Positions 28,101 through 40,100 of a DNA stretch of 64,000 nucleotides are shown here, in pieces. Source of the DNA: Phoronis australis (Eukaryota; Phoronida; Phoronidae). The notes under the pieces are model-generated. The model was not told the DNA's origin, did not search any database, and saw nothing but the letters and a program-made list of their open reading frames with translations. The stretch lies in contig NMRA01000195.1 in NCBI GenBank assembly GCA_002633005.1, forward strand, positions 653,356 to 717,355. The letters are read 5' to 3'. Made by a program: the position numbers and the translations under genes. Position 1 is the stretch's first letter. The number at the start of each line of letters is the position of its first letter.

Positions 28101-31100
28101 CAACCAGCTGAATTGAGCACAAAGCCTCATAATCAAACAACTCAACCAGCTGAGATGAGCACAAAGCCTCACGATCAGATAACTCAATCAGCAGATGTGA
28201 GCACAAAATCTCATGACCAGACAACTCAACCAGCTGACTTAAGCACACGATCTCTTGTTCAGACAACTCGACAAGCTGAAGTGAGCACAAAGCCTCATGA
28301 TCAAACAACTCAACCAGATGAAATGATAACAAAGCGTGATGATCAGACAACTCAACCAACTGAAAAGAGCACTAGGCCTCATGATCAGACAACACAAGGA
28401 GCTGAAATGAGCACTGAGACCCACGACCAGACAACTCAATTAACTCAAGAGAGCACAAAACCTCATGATCAGACAACTCAACCAGCTGAAGTGACCACAA
28501 ACATTCATAATCGGACAACTCAACGAGAAGAAGTGAGCACTAAGGATCAGTATCAGACAACTCAACCAGCCAAGAGGAGTTCACAGTCACATGATCAGAC
28601 AACTCAACCTGCTGAAGAGAGCACAAAGCCTCGAAATCAGACAACTCAACGAAGTGAAAGGAGCACAAATCCTCATGATCGGATAACACAACCAGCAGAT
28701 GCAAGTACTAAGGCCCATGACCAGACAACACAACCATCAGAAATTAGCACAAAGGCTCATGATCAGACAACTCAAATATCTGAAGTAAGCACAAAGCCTT
28801 ATGATCGAACAACTCAACCAGCTGAATTGAGCACTAAGCCTCATGATCAGACAACACAACCAGCAGATGTGAGCACAAAGACTCATGATCAAACAACTCA
28901 ACCATCTGAAGCGAGCACTAAGCCTTATCATCAGACTACTCAACGAGCTGAAGTGAGCACTAAGGCTCATTATCAAACAACTCAACCAGGTGAAGTGAGC
29001 ACCAAGGCTCATGATCAGACAACTCAACCAGTTGAATTGAGCACAAGGCCTCATAATCAGACAACTCAACCAGCTGAAGCGAGCACTAAGCCTTATCATC
29101 AGACTACTCAACGAGCTGAAGTGAGCACTAAGGCTCATTATCAAACAACTCAACCAGGTGAAGTGAGCACCAAGGCTCATGATCGGACAACTCAACCAGC
29201 TGAGGTGAGCACAGAGTCACATGATCAGACAACTCAACCTGATGAAGAGAGCACAAAGCCTCATAACCAGACAACTCAACCAGCAGATGTAAGTACTAAG
29301 GCCCATGACCAGACAACACAACCACCAGAAATAAGCACTATGTCCAATGATCAGACAACTCAACCAGCACAAGTGAGCACCAAGGCTCATGATCAAACAA
29401 ATGAACCAGCTAAAGTGAGCACTAAGCCTCATGATCAAACAACTCAACCAGCAGAAGTGAGCACTAAGGCTCATGATCAGACAACTCAACCAGCAGAAGT
29501 GAGCACTAAGGCTCATGATCAGACAACTCAACCAGCACAAGTGAGCACCAAGGCTCATGATCAAACAACTCAACCAGCAGAAGTGAGCACTAAGCCTAAT
29601 GATCAGACTACTCAACGAGCTGAAGTGAGCACTAAGCCTCATGATCAGACTACTCAACGAGCTGAATTGAGCACTAAGCCTCATGATCAAACAACTCAAC
29701 CAGCAGAAGTGAGCACTAAGCCTGATGATCAAACAACTCAACCAGCTGAAGTGAGCACTAAGCCTGATGATCAAACAACTCAACCAGCAGAACTGAGCAC
29801 TAAGCCTGATGATCAGACAACTCAATCAGCAGAAGTGAGCACTAAGCCTTATGATCAGACTACTCAACGAGCTGAAGTGAGCACTAAGGCTCATTATCAA
29901 ACAACTCAACCAGGTGAAGTGAGCACCAAGGCTCATGACCAGACAACTCAACCAGTTGAATTGATCACAAGGCCTCATAATCAGACAACTCAACCAGCTG
30001 AAGTGAGCACTAAGGCTCATGATCGGACAACTCAACCATCAGAAGTGAGCACTAGGCCTTATGATCAAACAACTCAACCAGCGGAATTGAGCACAAAGCC
30101 TCATGATCAAACTACTCAACCAGCTAAAGTGAGTACTAAACCTCATGATCAGACAACTCAACCAGCTGACGTGAGCACTAAGGCTCATGATCAGACAACT
30201 CAATCAGCTGAAGTGAGCACTAAGCCTGATGATCAGACAACTCAACCAGCTGAAGTGAGCACTAAGGCTCAAGATCAGACACCTCAACAAGCAGAATTGA
30301 GCACTAAGCCTCATAATCAGACAACTCAACCAGGTGAAGTGAGCACTAAGGCTCATGATCAGACTACTCAACGAGCTGAAGTGAGCACTAAGCCTCATGA
30401 TCAAACAACTCAACCAGCTGAATTGAGCACAAAGCCTCATGATCAGACAACACAACCAGCAGATGTGGGCACAACATCTCATGATCAGACAACTCAACCA
30501 GCTGAATTGAGCACACGGTCTCTTGTTCAGACAACTCGACAAGCTGAAGTGAGCACTAAGCCTCATGATCAAACAACAAAACGAGCTGAAGTGAGCACTA
30601 AGGCTCATGATCAGACAACTCGACCAGCTGATGTGAGCACGAAGTCTCAAGGTGAGATAACTCCTGCAGTTGAAACAAGTACATTGTCTCAAACAACTGG
30701 TTTAGCTGAAGTGAGCACAGAGAGTCACAAACAGACAACTCCAGCAGCAGAAGTGAGTACAAAGGCACGTGACCAGACAACTTCATCAAGAGCCACAACA
30801 CTGATATTCAGAACAACAGCAGTCAATACTGATGGAATAAGCACTTCCACCACCCAAACAAGTACTTCAGTGCCTAAACCTACCTGCCCAGAAGCTGGAC
30901 TGTGTACATGTATACCCTACACCTCTGATGGTGAGCAGAAATACACTCTCAACTGTGCATCTGCAGAACTGACCACAATTCCTGACTTTCTTCCAACTAC
31001 TTTCATCATCACAAGTATTGACTTGAGTGACAACAAAATCACTGAGATTCCACGACATGCCTTTAGGGAATTGACCAGCTTAGAAACTCTTAATCTAAGG

Positions 31101-34100
31101 AACAACAGCATCAACAAGATTGACCGTGAAGCATTCACTGGCATAAAACGCATACTTGGTCTGCTAGATTTGAGTAGTAATAAATTAGCTGAAGTTCCCT
31201 ATGCAGCACTAACCGGTCTTTCACTAACACAGCTGAAGCTAGATAACAACAACATCGTGCGGATCAGTCAACCTCCAGATGAAACCAACCTAGCAGTTGT
31301 TGGACTCCGGTTAGAAAACAACAAAGTGTCTACAATAGATGCTGGTGCTTTCAATGGGATCAAGAACCTGGTATTCCTACATCTTGAAAATAACGAGTTA
31401 AACTCTTTGGATACAGAAACTTTCACTGGACTGTCGTTGTTGACGCATCTTTATCTGAATGGTAACAAACTTACAAGTTCATCACTACCAGCCTTCAATA
31501 GCCTTGTTAGGCTACAAGAAATTCACCTTGCCGATAATAAGATTATGGAACTGACAATGGGATCATTTGAAGGATACAAAAGTCTAGTAGTCATCAACTT
31601 GGCACGCAATCCAATAACAAATTACAACATACCGCAGAACACTGATCTCAGTGACACGCTGATGAGTCTGACGATGGATGGCACAGACCTGACCCATTTT
31701 CCAACAGGCATTGAATATTTATCATCTCTGACCAGACTAAGCCTACAGAATGGTAAGATAACCAACATTCCACAGCGTGTTCATGAAGCATTCCCTAACT
31801 TACGAATTCTTAAGTTGAATGACAATGAGATAGGACAGCTTCCAGAAGACTTTGTTAAATCTCACCCATACCTTCTCACGCTGAGCCTCAGCAACAACAA
31901 AATAGCACAGATCCCTGACAACATATTTTCTTCATCAGCAAGTCTATTTGGACTTAACCTAAGTGGAAATGAAATTACCAGTCTTACAAAAGAGTCACTA
32001 CAAGGCTTGAGGTCCCTATTCAGCTTGGATGTGTCATCTAACAGACTGACTACTCTGCCGGAAGCTGCAATCAAAGAGCTTCCTAGTCTTACAATGTTCT
32101 ACTACCACAACAATCCTTGGAACTGTGATTGCAGTCTTAACTGGCTACGCGACTCGGCTGTGTCACAGAATGGCTGGCATAATAAGGCTAATTGTGCATC
32201 ACCATCTAGATTCGTAGGGCAGTCGGTCCTGTTCTATGATACTAACCAGTGCTCTGATGATACCACGACTGCTCTGGCACCAACTGTCCATGTGACAACT
32301 CAGGAAGAACCAGAGAAGACAAAATCTCATTCAACAACAAGGACACCTCTGGAAACAACTACACCGCAAGCCCAAGACAGAACTACACAACAAGCACAAG
32401 AGAGAACTACACCTCAGGCACAAGAGAGAACTACATCACAAGCACAAGACAGAACTACTCCTCAAGCCCAAGACAGGACTACATCTCGAACGCACGAAAA
32501 AACAACAACTCTATTAGAAGAAAACACCAAATCTATTGAGCAGACCACAACAGAAAAAACACCAAAGACAACAAAAGAAGCAGCAACTGATACAACTCAG
32601 AAACCTCCAACTGAAAAGACAACAACAACAACGAAAAAGGTAAGTTCCGCTATGTATGTCACAAGCAATTTTTATAAACAAAGCTTACTAATGGGCTTTA
32701 CTATCATTTGCCATATAAATCAACATACACAAGTTAATTCCAAAGTAATGTTGTAATTTCAAAGATGCAACAAGCAAACCAGCTTTTTAAATCACTTGAC
32801 AGTTACTCACAATTTGATGTTTCATAGCAGTCTGGGTCAATTTCATCGAAGGATAACAACAGAGCAGATAAATTACGAGATACAATTATGTAACATATCT
32901 TACAGTCTCACTGTGCCCTTAAATGGTTAATAATAGCTTGGTTTGATTTTCAAAACGTGTCTTTGAAGTCTGAAGATGGATTTCATGCTTGGCCTCATCC
33001 GCAGTACTTAGTACTGTGTCAATAGATATGTATAAGAGCCTCTAGTGCCAATGGCCCACCATATCATGAAAACTGATCTAAGTTTCTTCCACATGGAAAG
33101 CAATGATTACTTTTTGTAGCCTTATAGACATAGGGGCCTATGTAACAAACAGCACATGTGATGCTAGAAACTACTTATATTTTATCAGCATTTGAAAACC
33201 TTTCATGTCTCGAATACTTACGGAATGGGAGATATTTCTAATGAAACTTTCGATGAACTTTACAGGAAACCACGCCTACCAGAATAGGTCAAGTAACTTC
33301 ACCAACTGCCCAGTCTGATGGTCAGAGCAACAGAGTGGTTGATCCAACGGTGATGCCTGGCTTGACCACTGTGACCGTTATTGTCATCGTAGTGGCTGCG
33401 GCCATAATGCTTTTCATGGTCATCATTTTGTGCATAATTGGTGTGACCAGGAAACAACAGGGCAGTCAAACATCCAAGCAACAGTTAAGTCACAGTTCAA
33501 GGAATTCTGCACAAGACTTCTCTGAGATGGAGGAAGGCAGTAGTGAGGAAAACCAAAATGTCTATGATAACAACACTTTTGACTTCCTATCAAAAGAATC
33601 ATCTGATGAGACAGGGGCTAAGGAGACAGAAGGTGATGAGACAGTGGCCGGACTTAGTGAGATTGAACTGAATATGGCATGACAACATAATTACCGTAGA
33701 TAGTAAACCCTCAAAAAGGTTAATAATGGAGAATTATATTGTTTTAAAAATATTTCACCACAAAATCTTTCAGAGTTTAAAATTTTGACTATTTCTCTTC
33801 TAATTTTAGTCTTAGTTTACATGATTACCTTTGAGATTTTAAAATTGATTTTTTTTTCGTTTTGTCAACAAGTGCTTATAAAATATTAGTGCCACATACA
33901 GTTGACCTGCTGACTAACAAGACATGAATGGTAAGTGAGTCAGAGGCTGAAAACTGAAATCTGAAATAGCCTTATATCTAAACAACACTAACAGTGTAAA
34001 AGAATACCTATTAAATAAGATCACCTAAGTTTTCAACCACATGACAAGAACTAGAACAACTTTTTTCAACAAAATCAAAATTTTAAATCTTTAAATCTGT

Positions 34101-37100
34101 AACTCTCTCATAACCCCAAATGTACTGTGATTTCACTTTGTGGTTGGTCCGATAGTAACGGTTTATCTGGGCAATTCTATAACCACTACGGTAAATATTG
34201 CCCTGTTGCTGATAAATACATTTTAGCGATGATACCATCCACAAGTTGTTACTAATAATGTGACAGGAATCAATAAGGTTTACAGTTCCCATTTACTTCC
34301 AAGAGTGTACCGAGAACTGCAAACTACCTCTCTGTAGCAGCTGGCTGGCAGAGCACAATATAGCAAAAAGTAGAATTTTATTTCAATTTGTAAGATTTAT
34401 TTTATTATTTGCATAGTTTGTATTGCTCAGCTGTCAATAAAATTTTAATCGTTCACTGCAGCGCAGTAAATCTTGGAGCAATATCAGCAATTATTTTTGT
34501 CAAGAACTGAAAAATATTACCACGCTCAAAAGAGTTTTAGACACACTGATATATTTTGTTGAAACAGTATTATTTTGTAAAGGTGTGTACTTTAAATACA
34601 GATTTTGCTTTTGTTTTGCGTTCATTTTGTTTAAATGTGTTTTAATATAAGTTTGCCTTAAGTTTTGAATTGTTTTACACGATCTCATATAGGCCTAGGG
34701 GAAAATTTGAAATGGCTATGTCAGCTAACCATATTCAACAGTTAATCCTCTCCGTCCTCGTGACCATAAAGAGAGAACGTCCTTTATTTAAAATTTTAAA
34801 AGTGATCTTCTGTCAGCACATTATCAATGGGTTTAAACATTGTCACCCAGCTCTCTACACATTGAAACAGTTGGTCTCACGTGATGATTTGTGTAGATCT
34901 GCCACTCTCAATAACTGTCACACCTCCAGTAAGACTGTAGAACATGACAACTATTGCAAGACTGCAGTAATCAACTTATCTATCATTCATCTATCATCAA
35001 CACCAACCATGCTCAAAATTTTCTTAAATTCATACTTAATTTCAGTAACTGTGCATAGTGCTAGAACTGTATATATTCTAATTATCACTATGGACTTAGG
35101 TTCATCTTGATCATAGTATGTAACGTAAGAGTGTAGCAGATAAGTGTGTACACTATGAATGATTATGTAGCTAGGATCATCTTATGGCAATGTTTACAAT
35201 CTTTAGTGTGACAATTTGTGAACTTGTCCGTATTTATTATTGTCTATCAGGCGTGAGTTGCTTAAAATCGCCTTAGCATCAGAAGGTGACTCTCAGGGAA
35301 AGAATAGGACTCTCCTTTTTAACTCAACTAGTCAACATTTCTTATTTTACACCCTTACATTGTAGACTAAGTGGAATGTATTGATTGGTTCATCACTTGG
35401 TTTCAATGCTGTAAACTTAATTAATTCAAATAACTTTAAATTAATTTTTAATGTGCTTGACTTTAACCCCATGCTGCCTTTCTGCTTAAAGTGTTTTTAA
35501 GTTACTCAGTTGAGAGAAATATAGCAATATGTTAATTATGAATTATACTACATCTATTGTTTGCACTGTATTATGCCTAACTCACTGTAAATTTGAAAAC
35601 AAAGAATATATTCAATATAGTTTACAACATGAGATATGTTATTGAAATGTACAGAAAATATATATATTCGTTTACAAATTTTGTGAATATTGTGATTTTT
35701 TTTCACATGAATAATGCATTGCAGGGGAATGCTCACTCAAGAAGAGGTATGCACCTTCACACAATACATTTTCCTAAAGTCAGTTAAATATTTTTGTGAT
35801 GGTGATGGGAAACTTCACGAAAATCCTACGTGCTATGTACTCCTTTCTTCTAATATTGACTTTTTGTTAGAAGGCTCACAACATTTTTAAGATTCCAAAG
35901 TCTACTTTTAAATTAAACTTCTTAATGAGAGACAAACCAACAGTATTACCATTGTCACTTGCTTTGCACTACACAGATGACCATTGGTCATTCACCTGGC
36001 AAAGAACAATGGTCAGAGGTATATGACCAATACCTAAGATAATAGTGTATTTGGCGAATTACCTGCCAGTTACTTACAGAGCAACAGAACCAGAATGAGG
36101 CTTGATATCCTTTGAAACAAGAGCGATGCAGAGCATTGAAATGCGCCCACGAATGCACCGTAAATGGTGTGCTTCTAGGGGTGTTTATTTGTACCATCAA
36201 AATGGCTACTAGATGGTGCAAAATACTTTGAATCCATCAAAAAAGGGAAATGTCACCGTTTCTTTAACAGAAATCTATTTACAACATCCGTCAAGGAACT
36301 TAAGAGATACAGAGGAAAACAGAAAAAAATGAAATTGCCACTAGGGGACACAGCATTCGTCGGATCCATCTGAAAGTTGTTGTCTGCCATTGTCAACTTC
36401 ATGTAAAATACACTTGCTAAATTTAATAAAGATCCTGTAGTGGGCCTCGCAGATACAGTTATGGGTGCAAAAAACTGCCAATAGAAGGCACCACAGTAAT
36501 TGAAGTCGTTGGAAAATCATCATCAACCCTGACCGGTATTCTTCACACTAAGAACATAATTAGCCAACTTTTACAATCATCCTAAGTGTGATTTGGCTGG
36601 CAGAGGGCGGACGCCAAAAACAGACTTGAAAACAGTAAAATTGGCCACTAGATGGTGCAAAATACGTCAAATCCGTCTAAATGTTATTGTTTCTTTAACA
36701 GAAAAATCTTTTGTTTTTGTCAACTTCATATAAATACAAGTGGTAAATTTAATAAAGACCTTGCAGGAGGCGTTACAGTAGTCAAAGTCGTCGGAAAATC
36801 ATCGTCAACCGTCCTCTTTATAGTAAGAACATACATGCCAATTTTCACAATCATCCTTAGTCAGAGTGGTTTGGTTGATAGAGGGGCAGTCGCCAAAAAC
36901 AGACTCAAAAGTAGTAAAAATGGCCACTAGATTGTGCAAAATGCCTCGAATCTATCCGAAAAAGAAAGGATAGCATCATCTCATTTAATAGATGCCTATG
37001 TGCCAAATTTCATGAATATTGGTTGAGGACCTTTGACAATACAGAGCCAAACAAAAAAACTAAAAAATTGCCACTAGGGGCACAGCGGTATTCGGGTCAG

Positions 37101-40100
37101 TCCGAAACTCGTCCCCATAGGAACATACCTCTCGAATTTCAATAAGATCCTGCAACGGGTTTAGGAGACACAGCCACGGATGCCGGACACCCAGACAGAG
37201 ATGATGACAATATGCACCAATGCGGGCGCATAAAAAACACTGAGCTGACAATGGTAAAAGTGGTAAGATAACTGTGTGTAAGAAAAATTGGACTAACTGT
37301 TGAAAACAGTCCCGAAAACTTAGTGGAATAATGTGTCTGCACGGCTGGCAGAAAGTCAAGGGTTCAAGCCACGGTCCGGACAGAAATCTTTTCAGACTTA
37401 ACTAAAGGTCACGTGATGAAACCAACACAGCATGCAAGAAGACAAACAATTCTCGCTAATTTTAGTCTACCTTTATTCAAAGAGACCTACATAACTCTGT
37501 CCATCGTCATACTGAGATACAGATGACTGAATCTCTCAATATACATCATATGTCACCAGATCCAGGATTTTTTGGGAAAGATGTCTAGGGAGTTACAAAG
37601 AGTTGCCTGTGGGGAGTTGCTTGGGGTATGAGGATATGAAAAAAATCATGACAATTACGTGTAGTGGCCTATTGTGATTGCAGCTCCCAATTAACAAAGA
37701 ATGTACTCTACTTCAACCTACAACTGAGGCCCTCAGTCATTGGGAAGACTAGTGATACTGGAAAAAGATATGTGCATTGTGAACTCACTTATAAATCCTT
37801 TGATGCCAAGCGATTCAATCTCCGTATACACCAGCAGTCTCGCGTACGTCTCTATCATGGCTGGTGCCAGGGCGGGACTGGCTTTGTTTTGTGCGACTCT
37901 CATCACACTCTGAACTATTTGATGGATCAGGCTGAAATGGAAAATCATGAAGATCTCAGTTAAAGTTGCACCTTATTCAGTGTAGACATATTGGACCTTA
38001 AGTCACTTCCTCCAACATATTGGTCTCAAAATCTTTATTACCTGACAGGACTTTGTCATTTCTGTTGCCACAGATTATATTGAGAGAATTAACAGAAAAG
38101 AAATTCAGAAAATCTCTGTCTTACAAAAGTTGACAGCTTCCATTAGCACGTTTTCTCTCTCAGTTTCAACTCAATGTTGATGACAATGCTAACAGAGCAA
38201 CAAAATGTCAAGTTCTGTAGCATAAGCTAGGGAGTACAGTGTTAAGCTTCAGTACAGTCTAACAACTACCACACTGCATACGAACACAGATTTTCTTAAA
38301 GTTATTTAATATTCCTATCTCATCATCATTACCTGGAAAAGCAAGAAAAACCGTTTAGTGACGCAGTGCAAAGTGATTCCAATTTTACAGTGACCAGTTT
38401 GCTAAGACAAAGTGTCCATTTATCTACCTCATCTTGGCATGTACAGTAAGTGAATCCAATAGTTTCATGGGCAACGGCTGGGTAGGAGCTGATGCTGATA
38501 TGTTGCCAGGTAACATGGTCACAGACGTGTTGTTGCCATAGATACTTTCAACCAAAATGCCCAAAGGGCGTGAGAATCGCTCTGGGTTAGTACTGTCTGT
38601 AAATCAAGTAAGGGACAAGTGAGCATTGAAAAGTGAACACGTTAATGCAAACATCAATTTAGAGCAACGCAAAGCAATGAAATACGTCCATGACTGCACT
38701 GCAGAGACCTTAAAATCCTTTAGGTTTTGGGTCTGTGTGATGCAAAGTACACAAGAACTTTCTTGCAGTGCGAAAAGTGCAATCTCTTGGTAGGACTTGA
38801 CAAAAAATCTGATTCATATAAGACTAGATGAATAGCAGGCGACATCTTGCCATTAAACAAACAATTTTTGATCAATGTTTGGCAGCAAATTTGCTGACTA
38901 TGCCCGCATAAAGAGTGCCTTGAGTCCTTGCTGAAAAAGCCTTCTATATAAACAAATGGGCAACTTAAGTTTGGGCTGAGCGGCTTTATTTTCTGGATTT
39001 TGAGGCGTTTTGCTAATACAAAATTGCAACAAATAACAAACAGAATTCGTCAACGTTTCATAGCATGCCTTGATGCCTAGGTCATAATATCACTCAGATT
39101 CAGAGTGTATAGAAAACAAGAGCAACGCGGAGCGTTGAAATGCGCCCACAATTGCACCGCATACGGTATCCTTCTAGGGTTGTTTCTTGGTACCATAAAG
39201 TGGCCAGTAGAGGGCATACTTTGCAAAATGGAAAGGCATGGTCATTGTCTCCTCAATAGGCTAGGGGCAAAATGTGAGTAATCTTCATAATACAAGCACA
39301 TCCTATACACCAGTTGCTTAAAGCACCACAGAAACATAGAATTAAAAACAAATTTACCAACATACGAGATTAGCACAGCATTAGAATGCCAGAAANNNNN
39401 NNNNNNNNNNNNNNNNNNNNNNNNNNNNNNNNNNNNNNNNNNNNNNNNNNNNNNNNNNNNNNNNNNNNNNNNNNNNNNNNNNNNNNNNNNNNNNNNNNNN
39501 NNNNNNNNNNNNNNNNNNNNNNNNNNNNNNNNNNNNNNNNNNNNNNNNNNNNNNNNNNNNNNNNNNNNNNNNNNNNNNNNNNNNNNNNNNNNNNNNNNNN
39601 NNNNNNNNNNNNNNNNNNNNNNNNNNNNNNNNNNNNNNNNNNNNNNNNNNNNNNNNNNNNNNNNNNNNNNNNNNNNNNNNNNNNNNNNNNNNNNNNNNNN
39701 NNNNNNNNNNNNNNNNNNNNNNNNNNNNNNNNNNNNNNNNNNNNNNNNNNNNNNNNNNNNNNNNNNNNNNNNNNNNNNNNNNNNNNNNNNNNNNNNNNNN
39801 NNNNNNNNNNNNNNNNNNNNNNNNNNNNNNNNNNNNNNNNNNNNNNNNNNNNNNNNNNNNNNNNNNNNNNNNNNNNNNNNNNNNNNNNNNNNNNNNNNNN
39901 NNNNNNNNNNNNNNNNNNNNNNNNNNNNNNNNNNNNNNNNNNNNNNNNNNNNNNNNNNNNNNNNNNNNNNNNNNNNNNNNNNNNNNNNNNNNNNNNNNNN
40001 NNNNNNNNNNNNNNNNNNNNNNNNNNNNNNNNNNNNNNNNNNNNNNNNNNNNNNNNNNNNNNNNNNNNNNNNNNNNNNNNNNNNNNNNNNNNNNNNNNNN

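Noticed and set aside
20775-33682. Ice-binding, silk or satellite interpretation of the Thr-rich array
   Set aside because: The array is embedded between cysteine-capped LRR domains and followed by a transmembrane helix in one frame, which fits a glycosylated surface rod.
34670-35110. 146-codon plus-strand frame downstream of the LRR-mucin gene
   Set aside because: No domain, no splice context, composition like the surrounding AT-rich intron.
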